A stretch of 64,000 bases of DNA from CAVVEQ01 sp963828855 (GCA_963828855.1 CAWHGB010000005.1:248001-312000), one strand, 5' to 3'; positions 29,050 through 39,041 are shown, counted from the first letter of the stretch. Notes: generated from the sequence alone by a model not told the origin. Made by a program: numbers and translations.

Positions 29050-30111
29050 TTACTGACCTACCGCAGTCTTCCAGGCCTGCAGGGATTCATCGATGGCAGC
29101 CTGGCTGGCGGGGAAGTACCCCACCGATTCGATCTCGTTATTGACATTTTCCAGGTAGAACTTGATGAATGCTGCCACCTGGGGTTTTTCTTTCAAGATG
29201 TTGGCATCCGAGTAGATGAACAGCGGGCGGGAGAGTTTGTATTCGTTGCTTTCCGCGGTCTGCTCGGTGGGTTCCACGCCGCTGATGGACAGGGCATTGA
29301 GTTTATCCTTGTTCTCGGCGAGGTAGGCATACCCGAAGTAACCGATGGCATAGGGCGAGCCTTCCACACCCTGCACGAGGACGTTATCGTCTTCGGAGAA
29401 CTGGATGTTCTTGGCGGCCAGCAGGGCGGCTTCACCCAGCTTGATATCTGCTTTGCCATCGGCATTCAAATTGGCGGGAGCCATGACTGGCTTCCACGAA
29501 GTAATCGAAAGTGCCGGAATCGGTGCCGGGGCTGAAGCGCTGGATGGGTTCGGCGGGCCAGGAAGGATCGACATCGGACCATTTTTCGGCGGTGGAGAAG
29601 ATGGCGGCGAGCTGTTCGGGGGTGACGTCCTTGAGGAAGGTGTTTTCTTTGCTCACAACCATGGCGAGGGCATCTGTGCCAACGCGGAATTCAAGCGGGT
29701 TGCGGGCGGGTTGACAGGGCTGCGCAGTTTTCCTTCTCGGCATCCTTGATCGCACGGGAGGCATTGGAAATATCGGTCTCACCGGTCTTGCAGAAGCGCT
29801 CAAAACCAGCACCAGTACCGATGCTGTCGATGGTGATATTGCCTTCGAATCCTTCATTCTTGAAGACCTCTGCCATCCGCTCGGAAAGGGGGTAGACCGT
29901 GGAGGAACCGGCGGAAACGATATCCCCGCTGACGGCGTCGGGGGCGTACATGGCCATGGGGTCGGCCGTCGGCGCAACGGCGGGAGCTTCAGTCGCGGAA
30001 ACCTGGGTAGGTTCGGGGGCTGCGGTCGGGGTGGCGGGGGCTGCACAGGCGGCAAGCACCGCTAGCGACTATAACGAATATCATGACTGGGGCAAACTTA
30101 TTAATTCTCAT
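29050..30111 (-). CDS. pstS: Phosphate-binding protein PstS (frameshifted)
   Basis: Extracellular phosphate-binding lipoprotein. ATG at 30111 follows AAAGGAG and opens MRINKFAPVMIF; correcting an indel near 30060 gives a VLAAC lipobox and a T/P/A-rich linker. The phosphate-binding motifs are present: SAGSSTVYPLSE near the N-terminus, SIGTGAGFERFCKTGETDI, and SPGTDSGTFDYFVEA in the middle. The C-terminal lobe contains GSPYAIGYFGYAYLAE. Further shifts occur near 29710 and 29490. The gene heads the pst operon, below a Pho-box-like repeat and -10 element and separated from phoR by a terminator. Confidence 0.92.
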
Positions 30112-30145
30112 TTTCAAAATCTCCTTTGATTTTTTCTTCAGCCTG

Positions 30146-30151
30146 ATAATA
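30146..30151 (-). promoter_or_regulatory. -10 element for pstS
   Basis: TATTAT on the minus strand, 35 nt before the pstS start. The -35 region is poor, as expected for a promoter that depends on an activator bound at 30184-30201. Confidence 0.45.
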
Positions 30152-30183
30152 CCGGGGGTGTTTTAAGGCATTGCGAATACCCG

Positions 30184-30201
30184 GTTAACGTTTTGTTAAC
30201 G
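30184..30201 (-). promoter_or_regulatory. Pho-box-like direct repeat
   Basis: Two copies of GTTAACG (30184-30190 and 30195-30201 on the plus strand) are spaced 11 bp centre to centre, one helical turn, upstream of pstS. Direct repeats at this period, and TTAACA-like cores, are typical of PhoB/PhoP binding sites. The linked phoB gene makes it a likely target. Confidence 0.6.
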
Positions 30202-30214
30202 CTTTTGCCAGTTG

Positions 30215-30241
30215 AAAAAAAGAAATCCCACGGGGGATTTC
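30215..30241 (-). terminator. Rho-independent terminator of phoBR
   Basis: Stem GAAATCCC/GGGATTTC (30222-30229 and 30234-30241) followed on the minus strand by seven T (30215-30221), 24 nt after the phoR stop. It separates phoBR from pstSCAB. Confidence 0.88.
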
Positions 30242-30264
30242 GATTTTTTAGCCAAATCGTTAGC

Positions 30265-31510
30265 TCACATCAGCGGAATGGTGAAGAAGAAGGTGCTGCC
30301 TTTCCCCTCGTCACTCTCAACCCAGATTCGACCACCATGCGCTTCCACGATGTGCCGGCTGATCGAGAGTCCCAGCCCGGTGCCACCCCCGCTGCGGGCT
30401 CGATCGGTCTTATAGAATCGCTCGAAGATCCGCGGAAGAGCCTCCGCTGGGATGCCCACCCCTGAATCCTGGATGGCAAACTGGATGAACTCTTCCGCTC
30501 TTTGCGCTGAAAGGATGACCTGACCTCCGGGTTGGGTGAACTTCACCGAGTTGTGGATCAGGTTGACCAGCACCTGCTCAAGGCGCGGGGCATCTGCACG
30601 GATGGATGGAAGGTCAGGCGGGCAGACAACGCTGAGAGAGAGCGCTGCCCGCTCCACCTGCAGGCGCATGCGGTCGAGGGCGGTGTAGAGCAGGGTGACC
30701 GGGTTGACCGGTTTGAGATCGAGCGGGACCTGGCCGGATTCGATCCGCGAGAGCTCCAGCAGCTCGGCGACCATCTGGGTGAGGGCATCCACCTCGGCCT
30801 CGATGCGAATCAAGAAAGCGCCGGGCGGCCTGGGGGTCTTCGAGGGCGCCATCCTGCAGGGTTTCAGTGAGCGCCTTCAGGGATGCCAGCGGTGTGCGCA
30901 ATTCGTGGGAGATGTTGCTGACGAAATCGCGGCGAACCGTTTCCAGGTGGCGCACGCGGGTGAGATCCTGGATGAGCAGCAAACTACCACCGCTGTAGCG
31001 GTCGGGGACGGCGATGAGCTGCAGGAACTGGCGGGTATTGGGCATCTCCACCGATTGCATCTGCATCTCACCGCTTTCCTGGCAGAGCCGCCAGGCTTCG
31101 ATCAGTTGATGCTGGCGGAGGACCTCGGCGACGTTGCGGCCGGTCTGATCATCCAGTTCGAATAAGCGGGTGGAAGCCGGGTTGGCAAAGCGAATGATGC
31201 CTGCCGGATCGGCGATCAGCACCCCGTCCGTCATCTGGTCGAGGACTGTGGCGAGCCTCCCTTTTTCGGTTTCCAGAATTGTGATCCGGTCGTATTCCTC
31301 CTCAAAAAGATCGTGCAGCAGGGGGGCAAGCTGCCCCAAACCCCGCACCCGGAACGGAACTTCACCGGGGGGGAGCTTGCCGGCCTGGAGCTGGCGGAGT
31401 TTTTCCGAATAGTTTCGGATCTGCCGGCGGGAATCGATCAGATACCAGGCAAAACCCCCCAGCACAACCAGGAGCGCGATCAGCAGGAATATCAGCAGGT
31501 TTTGGCTCAT
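30265..31510 (-). CDS. phoR: Phosphate-regulon sensor kinase PhoR (frameshifted)
   Basis: Histidine kinase: one N-terminal TM (residues 4-25), a charged linker, a PAS domain (about 85-190, GVLIADPAGIIRFANPAS), HisKA with H202 (SNISHELRTPL) and a HATPase_c domain (N box NLIHNSVKFT, G1 DSGVGI, F box IFERFYKTDRA, G2 GTGLGLSISRHIVEAHGG). The pieces meet near 30810, where a one-base shift joins AARRFLD to RIEAEVDALTQMV. One TM plus PAS and the position between phoB and pstS are the standard PhoR layout. It should phosphorylate PhoB when phosphate is scarce. Confidence 0.92.
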
Positions 31511-31555
31511 CGATTTGTATATTTATACGATGGTTTCAGGACCGGACATGCCCCA

Positions 31556-32272
31556 TCAGCCTTCGAAGCGGTAGCCGCCGCCGCGCACGGTGACCAGGCG
31601 AACCGGGTTGGCCGGGTCCTTTTCGATCTTTTGCCGCAGCCAGCGCACGTGGACATCGACGGTGCGGCTGTCGCCGATAAAATCCCAGCCCCAAACCCGC
31701 TCCAGGATGAATTCGCGGGAAAGCATCTGGCGGTGGTGCTGGACGAAGAACAGGAGCAGTTCGTACTCCTTGGGTTTAAAATTGATCACGGTTCCATCCA
31801 GTGATACATCCCGGCGGGTAAGATTGATTACCAGGTTGTCGAAGATGAATTTTTCAACCGCCTCATCGCTCGGAGCCTGCTTAAGCTTTTCCAATTCCTC
31901 CTGGATCACGCGGCTGCGCCGAAGCTGGGCGCGTACCCTTGCCAGCAGCTCGCGCATGGAAAAGGGCTTGGTCAGGTAATCATCTGCGCCGACTTCCAAC
32001 CCCACCACCCGGTCGATCTCCTCCGCGCGGGCGGTGAGCATCAGGATGGGCATATTCATTTCCTGGCGCAGGCGGCGGCAGACTTCGAACCCGTCGATCC
32101 CCGGCAGCATCACATCCAGGATCACCAGATCCGGTTTGAATTTGCGTGCGGTCACCACTGCTTCCTGCCCATTCACCTCAGACCGGACGGTGAAACCCTC
32201 CTTCTCGAGGTTATAAACCAGGGTCTCCTGCAGCGAGGGTTCGTCCTCCACAACCAGAATCGTCGAGGTCAT
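31556..32272 (-). CDS. phoB: Phosphate-regulon response regulator PhoB
   Basis: OmpR/PhoB-type regulator of 238 residues. The receiver has D10/E11, phospho-acceptor D53 (VILDVMLPG) and the conserved Lys and Thr positions (MLTARAEE). A linker of about 20 residues longer than usual (VIQEELEKLKQAPSDEAVEK) separates it from the winged-helix domain (VWGWDFIGDSRTVDVHVRWL). Start at 32272 (MTSTILVVEDE) is chosen because the longer frame to 32365 adds 31 residues unlike this family; no clear ribosome-binding site is seen. It lies 45 nt before phoR and probably activates pstS through the repeat at 30184. Confidence 0.92.
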   Translation of the reverse strand: MTSTILVVEDEPSLQETLVYNLEKEGFTVRSEVNGQEAVVTARKFKPDLVILDVMLPGIDGFEVCRRLRQEMNMPILMLTARAEEIDRVVGLEVGADDYLTKPFSMRELLARVRAQLRRSRVIQEELEKLKQAPSDEAVEKFIFDNLVINLTRRDVSLDGTVINFKPKEYELLLFFVQHHRQMLSREFILERVWGWDFIGDSRTVDVHVRWLRQKIEKDPANPVRLVTVRGGGYRFEG

Positions 32273-32393
32273 GTAGTTAATAGTATCATACCCAAAAAGT
32301 GGTTTTCCCCAGCGATCCTGATTAGGGGTTTCACCACCTCGTTGGGGAGAAAATGTTGAATTCATGAGGAGTAAGCCTCGTTACCCTTATGCA

Positions 32394-32420
32394 TCGTCCC
32401 ACACAGCCAGTGTGGGACGA
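32394..32420. terminator. Perfect hairpin between surE and phoB
   Basis: 11-bp stem TCGTCCCACAC (32394-32404) and GTGTGGGACGA (32410-32420) with a 5-nt loop and no U-tract. It lies downstream of surE on the minus strand and may stop transcription or be an operator. Confidence 0.5.
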
Positions 32421-32469
32421 TTGACTAAGATGAAGGAGAAGGAGAAAAAGAATGAAACCGGTTCCGATC

Positions 32470-33309
32470 TCAGGGTACAACATCCAAAGCCGGAAGGATG
32501 AGGCGGGTACTGGCTAGATCAACTTCAATGCGTTCGCTCCAATCCCAGTGCACGATTTCCGCCAGGTGCAGGCGGGAAGTCATATCGAGGTGCAACGGGG
32601 TGACCGAAACGAACCCTTCGGAAACAGCACCAATATCAGTCCCTTCCAGGGGGATTCCATCGGGGCTTGCGCCGGCAATCCAGTAGAAAGCCTTTCCCCG
32701 CGGGTCGCTTATGCGTTCCACGTGGTCATGGTAAACCCGGATGCCCAGGCGTGTGGAGCGAATACCGCAAATTTGGTTCAAAGGGATTGGCGGAACATTT
32801 ACATTCAGGGCGATACCCGGGTTAAGCCGATAACGGAACCTGGATTCCGCCACCTGGCGGCCAAAGAAGGCAGCGGTGGAATAATCACGGCGGCCATCCA
32901 GGCCTTCGGGGGCATCCTGCGATACCGCGATGGCTGGAATCCCCCAGATGGCTGCTTCCATGGCAGCGGCAACAGTCCCGGAATAAACCACATCCTGCCC
33001 GAGGTTGGCGGAGGTGTTAACCCCGCTAACCACCAAGTCTGGTGTGAAGGGAAGAAAACCGCGGGCTGCAAGCGCAACACAATCCGCCGGAGAGCCATCC
33101 GCGGCGAATGCAGCCATACCATTTTCAAGCCGGGTCTCCTTCACGCGCAGCGGGCGGTCCAGCGCGCGGGAATGGCCGGATGCGGACCAGTTCCGGTCGG
33201 GAGCCAATATGGTGACATCGCCGAACTTTTCCAATTCAATGGCAAGCGCCATAAGACCCGGTGAATCCACCCCGTCATCATTTGTAATTAATATTCTCTT
33301 TCTTATCAT
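32470..33309 (-). CDS. surE: 5'/3'-nucleotidase SurE
   Basis: Metal-dependent survival phosphatase that removes phosphate from nucleoside monophosphates; cytoplasmic. The signature metal-binding motif NDDG lies at residues 10-13 (ILITNDDGVDSPG). The other conserved blocks follow: APDRNWSASGHSR, DGSPADCVALA, SGVNTSANLGQDVVYSGTVA. 279 residues is slightly longer than the usual 250-260. AAAAGGAAATATAGAA gives a ribosome-binding site before the ATG. It lies between lysS and the Pho locus; there is no sign of co-regulation with either. Confidence 0.94.
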   Translation of the reverse strand: MIRKRILITNDDGVDSPGLMALAIELEKFGDVTILAPDRNWSASGHSRALDRPLRVKETRLENGMAAFAADGSPADCVALAARGFLPFTPDLVVSGVNTSANLGQDVVYSGTVAAAMEAAIWGIPAIAVSQDAPEGLDGRRDYSTAAFFGRQVAESRFRYRLNPGIALNVNVPPIPLNQICGIRSTRLGIRVYHDHVERISDPRGKAFYWIAGASPDGIPLEGTDIGAVSEGFVSVTPLHLDMTSRLHLAEIVHWDWSERIEVDLASTRLILPALDVVP

Positions 33310-33518
33310 TTCTATATTTCCTTTTACTTCCGCATTGTAAAGGGTGAATGTTAATATTTTGTTATCGGCGGGTTATGGTCTTGTCAAACATTAGGGGAAA
33401 AATTAGCCGGGCGGGAAGCCGCCATATATAAGGCGGGTAGGCGCATTCCCACCGCGATGTGGCAGTAATCCCCTCACGGGTTATGCCAACTTTTTTACGG
33501 GGTAACAACTGGCTAAAT

Positions 33519-33544
33519 AGAAACATCCCCGCAGGGATGTTTCT
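33519..33544 (-). terminator. Hairpin after lysS
   Basis: Perfect 11-bp stem AGAAACATCCC (33519-33529) and GGGATGTTTCT (33534-33544), 4-nt loop, 9 nt downstream of the corrected lysS stop. Confidence 0.7.
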
Positions 33545-33552
33545 AATCGGAG

Positions 33553-35075
33553 TTATTTCTCCGCGTCCCGCTCGCGCAGGTGGGGGAAGAGCAGCACCTC
33601 GCGGATGGAGCGCTTGCCGGTGAGCAGCATGGTCAAGCCGATCCACGCCCATGCCGAAACCGCCCTGGGGCGGCATGCCGTAGAGCATGGCCTGCAGGTA
33701 ATCCTCGTCCATCGGGTGGCGGTCCTCGTCTTCATCGCCGTAGGCGCGACCCATTTCCTCGAAGCGGGCTTGCTGGTCGAGGGGATCGTTCAGCTCGGTG
33801 AAGGCGTTGCACAGTTCCATCCCGCCGATATAGCCCTCGAAGCGCTCCACGGTGGTCGGGTCGCCGGGCTTGCTCTTGGCCAGCGGGGAGATATCGCGCG
33901 GGTAATCATAGATGAACGTGGGCTGGATGAGGGTTGGCTCGAGGTAATCGCCCAGCATGGCCTCGATCAGCTTGCCGCGCGGGCTGCCGGGTTTGAACTT
34001 CAGCCCCTTGGCGGTCATGGCTTTTTCCAGCGAGGCGGCATCCGGGTGGGCATTGATATCGATGCCCACCGTGTCGATCAGCCCCTGGCGCAGCTCGATG
34101 CGCTTCCAGGGCGGGGTGAGGTCGATCTCCTGCCCGTCGAAGTCGATCTTGTAGAGACCCGTTCACCTCCATCGCCACGGTGGCGATCATCTGCTCGGTC
34201 AGGTCCATGATCTTGAGGTAATCCGAGTAGGCCATGTAGAACTCGAGCTGGGTGAACTCGGGGTTGTGCTTGAAGGAGACGCCCTCGTTGCGGAAATCGC
34301 GGCCGATCTCGTAGACCCGGTCCAGCCCGCCCACGATCAGGCGCTTGAGGTAAAGCTCGAAGCTGATCCGCAGGTAGAGGTCCTGGTGGAGCTGGTTGTG
34401 GTGGGTGACGAAGGGCTTGGCCGCCGCGCCGCCGTAGAGCGGCTGCAGGATGGGGGTTTCCACTTCCAGGAAGCCCTGACCATCCAGGAACTTTCGCAGC
34501 GCGGTGACCACCGCGGCGCGTTTGCGGAAGATCTCGCGCACCTCGGGGTTGACCGCCAGGTCGGCGTAGCGCTGGCGGAAGCGGGTCTCGGGATCGGCCA
34601 GGGTGGCATGCCGGACCACCTCGCCATCCACGACTTCGTCCTTGGCGGCCGGCAGGGGGGTGATGGACTTGGCCAGCATGGCGAAGGAGGAGACGTTGAC
34701 CGTGATCTCGCCGGTGCGGGTGCGGAAGAGGGTGCCGGTGGCTTCGAGGATATCGCCCAGGTCGAATTCCTCGTTGAAGAGCTTGAACTTCTCCTCGCCC
34801 AGGTCGTTGACCCGCAGGAAGAGCTGGATGCGGCCGGTGGAATCCTCGATGTGGGCGAAGGTGAGCTTGCCCATCGGGCGCATGGCGCGCAGCCGCCCTG
34901 CCACCGTGACGGTGACGGGTTCGGTGCTGCCCGCGGCTTCGGCCGTTTCGAAGGCAGCCAGGGCTTCCTGCGCGGTGTGGGTGACGTGCGAGCGGGTGGG
35001 GTAGGGCTCCATCCCGGCTTCGCGCAGGCGTTCGGCCTTTTCCAGGCGGATCTTTTCGAGGTCGGATCGTTCCAT
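33553..35075 (-). CDS. lysS: Lysyl-tRNA synthetase, class II (frameshifted)
   Basis: Charges tRNA-Lys. An N-terminal OB-fold anticodon-binding domain covers about residues 55-150 (RAMRPMGKLTFAHIEDSTGR). The class II catalytic domain has motif 2 (GRDFRNEGVSFKHNPEFTQL) and motif 3 (GFGMGVDRL). The frame breaks near 34155, just after VAMEVNGS, and near 33640 just after GMGVDRL. Joining to the frame ending at 33553 restores TMLLTGKRSIREVLLFPHLR, the expected C-terminus. Because the enzyme is essential, the breaks are almost certainly sequence errors. About 505 residues after correction, as usual for the family. Confidence 0.93.
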
Positions 35076-35204
35076 GAAGGACTTCCTTGGGGTGAGAATG
35101 GGTCTATTTTAATGCAGAATGGGGCTTGAAATCGGGGATTATTGAGTCTACACTACTTTTACCCGGCGATCCTGCCGGGAAGGGAACCAGGAAGGGAACG
35201 GAAA

Positions 35205-35636
35205 ATGAAAGAGCTGAGGACTGAAATTGAGATCAACGCATCACCGGAAAGGGTATGGCAAATCCTTACCAAGTTCGATCAATATCCAAATTGGAACCCA
35301 TTTATCCACCGCAACGGAAAACGGAAATGGACGAAAGGAGGAATCCTTCATGGGAGCAAGAAGGATATCGACTTTGCACTGTAAAATCGCAAAGCTAGTG
35401 CCAAATAAGGAGCTAAGTTGGGAGTATAAGGTAATCCATCCCGGTCTGTGGTACGGTGAGCACAGTTTCACGATCGAGCCTGCCGGAGAAAACCGCGTTC
35501 GTTTCATTGATATTGAAGTATTCACCGGGTTACTCATCCCCCTCCAGGCGAAAGATATCGATACGAACTCCCGGAAGGGATTTTCGAGGCGATGAATAAA
35601 GCCCTGAAAGAACAGGCAGAGCGGGCTACTATATAA
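35205..35636 (+). CDS. SRPBCC (START/polyketide cyclase-like) protein (frameshifted)
   Basis: Small ligand-binding protein of about 143 residues. ATG at 35205 follows GGGAACGG; it opens MKELRTEIEINASPERVWQI, the classical SRPBCC start, then FDQYPNWNPFIH. The frame shifts near 35380 to HCKIAKLVPNKELSWEYKVI and again near 35575 to FEAMNKALKEQAERATI, ending at 35636; the last helix is the one that closes the hydrophobic pocket in this fold. Family members bind lipids or aromatic compounds; the ligand is unknown. Confidence 0.8.
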
Positions 35637-35653
35637 TTGTGGGTAGTAAAAAA

Positions 35654-36018
35654 ATGAAACCCCTCACGCATTACGAGCATAAAACCGAACCCCTGCTGCC
35701 GTTCAACCAGTTTCTGCGGCGAATGCTGCGCCATGGACTGGCGGCGACTGCTCTTCCTGGCGGTTTCGCTCGGAATCGGCATGGTGGGCTACCATTTCAC
35801 CGAAAACCTCCCCTGGATCGATTCCCTGCTGAACGCTTCCATGATCCTGGGCGGGATGGGTCCGGTGGATATGCTCAAGACCGAAGGCGGCAAGCTATTT
35901 GCCTCGTTCTATGCCATTTACGCCGGGGTGGCGTTCCTGCTTGGTGGTCGGGATCATCATTGCCCCGCTAGCGCACCGCCTGCTTCACCGCCTGAATCTG
36001 GACGAAAAGGAAAAATAG
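35654..36018 (+). CDS. Small two-TM membrane protein, unknown (frameshifted)
   Basis: About 120 residues after joining three frames. The cytoplasmic N-terminus reads MKPLTHYEHKTEPLLPFNQF. After a shift near 35735 come TM1 (LLFLAVSLGIGMVGYHF), a conserved-looking re-entrant or extracellular stretch (LLNASMILGGMGPVDMLKTE) and TM2 (LFASFYAIYAGVAFL). After a shift near 35945 TM2 continues GIIIAPLAHRLLHRLNLDEK, ending at 36018. Two TMs around a short Gly-rich loop recall simple channels, but I do not recognise a family. It ends next to the GNAT gene start (36020). Confidence 0.65.
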
Positions 36019-36019
36019 C

Positions 36020-37016
36020 TTGACCGCGACTATCAGAACCATGAACCTGCCCGGGGATCTCGACGCGTGGATCGCTGTCACCGCCGAGGGCTTCCAGTAC
36101 CCCGATCACCCCGAGTGGAACTACTCCCCGGAGGAGATCGAAAATAATGTGCAGGGCATCCGCTCGCTGAAACAGGATCTGGCCGCTCTTTGCCGTGCTG
36201 CGCGCTTTTTCCGCCGACGCGCGCGACCTGATCCGCGGTTTTTTCTGCGAGGAGGACGGCAAGGTGGTGGGCAATATCTCCTGCCAGCGGCGCGGGGAAG
36301 CCTGGTATATCTCCGACGTGGTTATCCTGCCGGAGTACCGCGGGAAGGGATATGCCCGCAAGCTGGTGGAGACCTGCGTGGAGGATATCCGCGCGCGGGG
36401 CGGCAGGCAGGTCAGCCTGGATGTGGTCAGCGGGAATAAACCGGCGATCGAGCTCTATCGAGCCGCGGGCTTCCGGGATTACACCTCGCTGGCATTCTAC
36501 GAGATGAAAAGCTACCATCCCCTGCTGGCGGTGGGAACCGACGACTGCCGGGTGGAGGAGATCAAGGGGGATTCCTGGAAGCTGCGTTACGAATTCTGGA
36601 AGCGCGTCACTCCCGCAGGGGTGCAGGAATTCGCACCCGTGACCGAGTCCTCTTTTCGCCGCTCGGCATTCACCCGGGCATTTCAACAGTTTGTGGCGAT
36701 GGATGAGCCGGGGAAAAATTCCAGGTCTATGCGCTGCTGCGCGGCCGGGGGAGGCACGTGCTTGGCGTGGCAACCGTGAACAAGCGCACCAAGGAAGGCG
36801 GGATCAACATCCTGGAGATCGGGTTGGATGAGACCTACAGCGGAAAGGCGGAATATTTTCTCACCGAAATTCTCTGGCGGATCTATGCCGATCACAAATC
36901 GCCGCTCACCGAGTTCGAGCTGCCCGCCTGGCAAACCGGGATGCAGCGGGCTTGCGCGGGGCTGAAGATCGAAGCCGAAATACGAGACGATCAGCATGGG
37001 CATGAAGCTGGAATAG
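36020..37016 (+). CDS. GNAT-family acetyltransferase, two-domain (frameshifted)
   Basis: About 331 residues after correction. The N-terminal GNAT domain has the acetyl-CoA motif in ILPEYRGKGYARKLVETCV, preceded by the beta4 strand (GKVVGNISCQRRGEAWYISD). A following beta bulge and the Asn-Lys-Pro of SGNKPAIELYRAAGF are also typical. The C-terminal 150 residues (about 36500-37016) look like a second, degenerate GNAT domain. Shifts occur near 36190, 36715 and 36980; the corrected end is SMGMKLE at 37016. TTG at 36020 is the likely start, 2 nt after the previous gene. The substrate is unknown. Confidence 0.78.
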
Positions 37017-37106
37017 CCCGGCCGTAAATCACCGCGGTTTCCCTCAATCTACAAGCCTTCGGAAATCCACAGGTAACCGCGCAGTCCCATGGTATAAAAT
37101 CCATCC

Positions 37107-38498
37107 ATGAATTCAAACGAACCGGTTTTCACCCCCCGCGAAGCGGAGGTCATTGCCCAACTGTTGGAAGGCAAAGCGAATAAGCAGATCGCCAACGCGC
37201 TTGGCATAACCAACCGGGCGGTCGAATTTCACCTTAGCAGCATCTATCAAAAACTGGGGGTCGGTTCCCGAACGGAAGCCATCATCCAGCTTAAGGACGC
37301 GCCTTTCCGGAAAACCGCAGGGGAAGAGGCGATGGCAGGGGTTCGGGAATCCGCAGTTGAAACCGGTATTCCTCCGGCGCAGAATGGAGATCATCCCATT
37401 TCAAACCAGAGGTATAAAATGACGAGTTATAAATGGATCGGTGCGATCACGATTGTTGGTGGAATCCTTATTATTGCGTTTTTGCTATTTGCATCCAATC
37501 GGGATCAACCGGCAGCGGCACCCCCTCTTGCCACCCCAATAGCGAAAACGGTGATCTCCACCGTCACCTCCTTACCCACGAAAACTTTACCCCCGCCAAC
37601 CCCAACGCAATATATTCCAGCTGTTGCAAAGGGGGATCATGCCCGTTTCATCTCGGAAACGATCCCGGATGGATCCTCCCTCGATCCCGGGAAAAGCATC
37701 ACCAAGTCCTGGACCCTGGAGAATGACGGGGCAACCACCTGGGGTAAGGATTACACCCTTGTTTTAACGCAGAGCTCCCATCCGCTGGGGTTAACCCTGG
37801 GGGAACCTGCCCTCATCCACCTGCCAGCGGAAGTGCCCCCCGGCGGGAAGGTGGAAGTATCCATTCCCCTCAGCGCGCCGCAGGCGGATGCGATTTTTTC
37901 AGGGGTGTATCAATTGCACAACCCCGCGGGGGCCTGGGTGCCAGGGGATGGCGGACTGATCTGGTTTTCGCTCGTTGTGGGCAAGCCCAACGTAACGGTA
38001 TCCCAAAACCAGGGGGTTTCGGTATCTTTGGAGAGCGTCGAGAAAGATACCACGTATACCTCAGCCACGTTTTGTGCCCAGTATCCCGATACGCAGGACT
38101 GGAATCCTTATCCTGTGATCCTGGAAGCGGGCGGGGTGAGCACGGGGTTGGATTCCTACCAATTGGTGGGCGCAAAGGATCCCGGAACCGGTGGGAGTGC
38201 TAACCGCTGTTTTATCCTTGGCTTCCCGGTCGGAACCGATCAATACGGCGGCGGACCCTTCACGATCACAATTTCAAGTTTCGCGGTGGATCCCTCGACG
38301 AATCTCCAGGCGAATTGCACCCGGGCGCAGGAGTCACTTGCCGTAACCCACCCCGGCCTGACCTTCACCTGCGGATCGTTGGGCAGCTATTTCGGCAGTA
38401 TCCAGCCGGCAGCCGGGATGACGATGGAGCAAGCCCAATCATTGGTGATGGATGCACTTGAACAGCGAATTTACGGTCCCTGGGTCTTTGAAAATTAA
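37107..38498 (+). CDS. Membrane-anchored LuxR-HTH regulator with extracellular NBR1-Ig domain
   Basis: 463 residues. A LuxR-type HTH at the N-terminus (about residues 7-62: FTPREAEVIAQLLEGKANKQ, NRAVEFHLSSIYQKLGV) is followed by a linker, one TM (about 111-130, IGAITIVGGILIIAFLLFAS) and a P/T-rich stalk. The outside part begins with an NBR1-like Ig domain (ETIPDGSSLDPGKSITKSWT, about 175-290) and ends with another beta-rich domain holding several Cys. The topology fits a one-component regulator with DNA-binding inside and sensing outside. The Ig type is the one in the four surface proteins at 1-6.5 kb. Targets are unknown. Confidence 0.85.
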   Translation: MNSNEPVFTPREAEVIAQLLEGKANKQIANALGITNRAVEFHLSSIYQKLGVGSRTEAIIQLKDAPFRKTAGEEAMAGVRESAVETGIPPAQNGDHPISNQRYKMTSYKWIGAITIVGGILIIAFLLFASNRDQPAAAPPLATPIAKTVISTVTSLPTKTLPPPTPTQYIPAVAKGDHARFISETIPDGSSLDPGKSITKSWTLENDGATTWGKDYTLVLTQSSHPLGLTLGEPALIHLPAEVPPGGKVEVSIPLSAPQADAIFSGVYQLHNPAGAWVPGDGGLIWFSLVVGKPNVTVSQNQGVSVSLESVEKDTTYTSATFCAQYPDTQDWNPYPVILEAGGVSTGLDSYQLVGAKDPGTGGSANRCFILGFPVGTDQYGGGPFTITISSFAVDPSTNLQANCTRAQESLAVTHPGLTFTCGSLGSYFGSIQPAAGMTMEQAQSLVMDALEQRIYGPWVFEN

Positions 38499-38531
38499 CG
38501 AAGGTATTGAACAATACCAGGAATAAAAACC

Positions 38532-38551
38532 GGGTTGCCGGAAGGCAACCC
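38532..38551. terminator. Terminator between convergent genes
   Basis: Perfect 8-bp stem GGGTTGCC/GGCAACCC with GGAA loop, between the LuxR/NBR1-Ig gene and greA, which converge here. Confidence 0.75.
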
Positions 38552-38574
38552 TGAAGGTTTTGGAGGAAATGTAT

Positions 38575-39041
38575 TTACTTCACGCTTACCAGGTGCACCT
38601 TGTAGGAACCTGCAGGTGCTTCCACGACGATCTTATCCCCGTTCTTGTGGCCGGTGAGCGCTTTGCCCAGCGGGGATTCGTTGGAGATGCGGCCGTTGTG
38701 CGGGTCGGCTTCGGCTGCGCCTACGATGGTGTAGGTCTCATCCTTGCTGCGAGCCTTCCTCTTTGATCACGACCGTGGAGCCAACCCCCGCCACTTCGTG
38801 GGTGGGGGTATCCTCGATAACCCGGGCGGTGGCCAGCAGAACCTCAAGCTCCTTGATGCGGCCTTCAACGAAGGCCTGCTCGTTCTTGGCGGCTTCATAC
38901 TCGGCGTTCTCGATCAGCTCGCCGCCTTCCATGGCTTCGCGCAGGCGCTCGGCGATCTCCTTGCGCTTTATCGGTACGCAGGTGTTCCAGCTCGTCCTGG
39001 AGCTTCTGGTAGCCTTCCTGGGTCAGGAAAGTGTTGGTCAT
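38575..39041 (-). CDS. greA: Transcription elongation factor GreA (frameshifted)
   Basis: Rescues backtracked RNA polymerase by stimulating transcript cleavage. ATG at 39041 gives MTNTFLTQEGYQKLQDELEH. Near 38965 an indel separates LRTDK from RKEIAERLREAMEGGELIEN, the coiled-coil whose tip carries the acidic residues (GELIENAEYEAAKNEQ) that act in the polymerase channel. Near 38750 a second indel leads into the C-terminal FKBP-like domain (ADPHNGRISNESPLGKALTG), ending VHLVSVK at 38575. About 155 residues, as expected. The gene looks functional once the indels are repaired. Confidence 0.92.

Noticed and set aside
37107..38498. Functional link between NBR1-Ig domains and the ubiquitin-like operon, as in eukaryotic NBR1 autophagy receptors
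   Set aside because: Only the Ig fold is shared; the bacterial proteins lack UBA or PB1 domains and face outward, so the proximity proves nothing.
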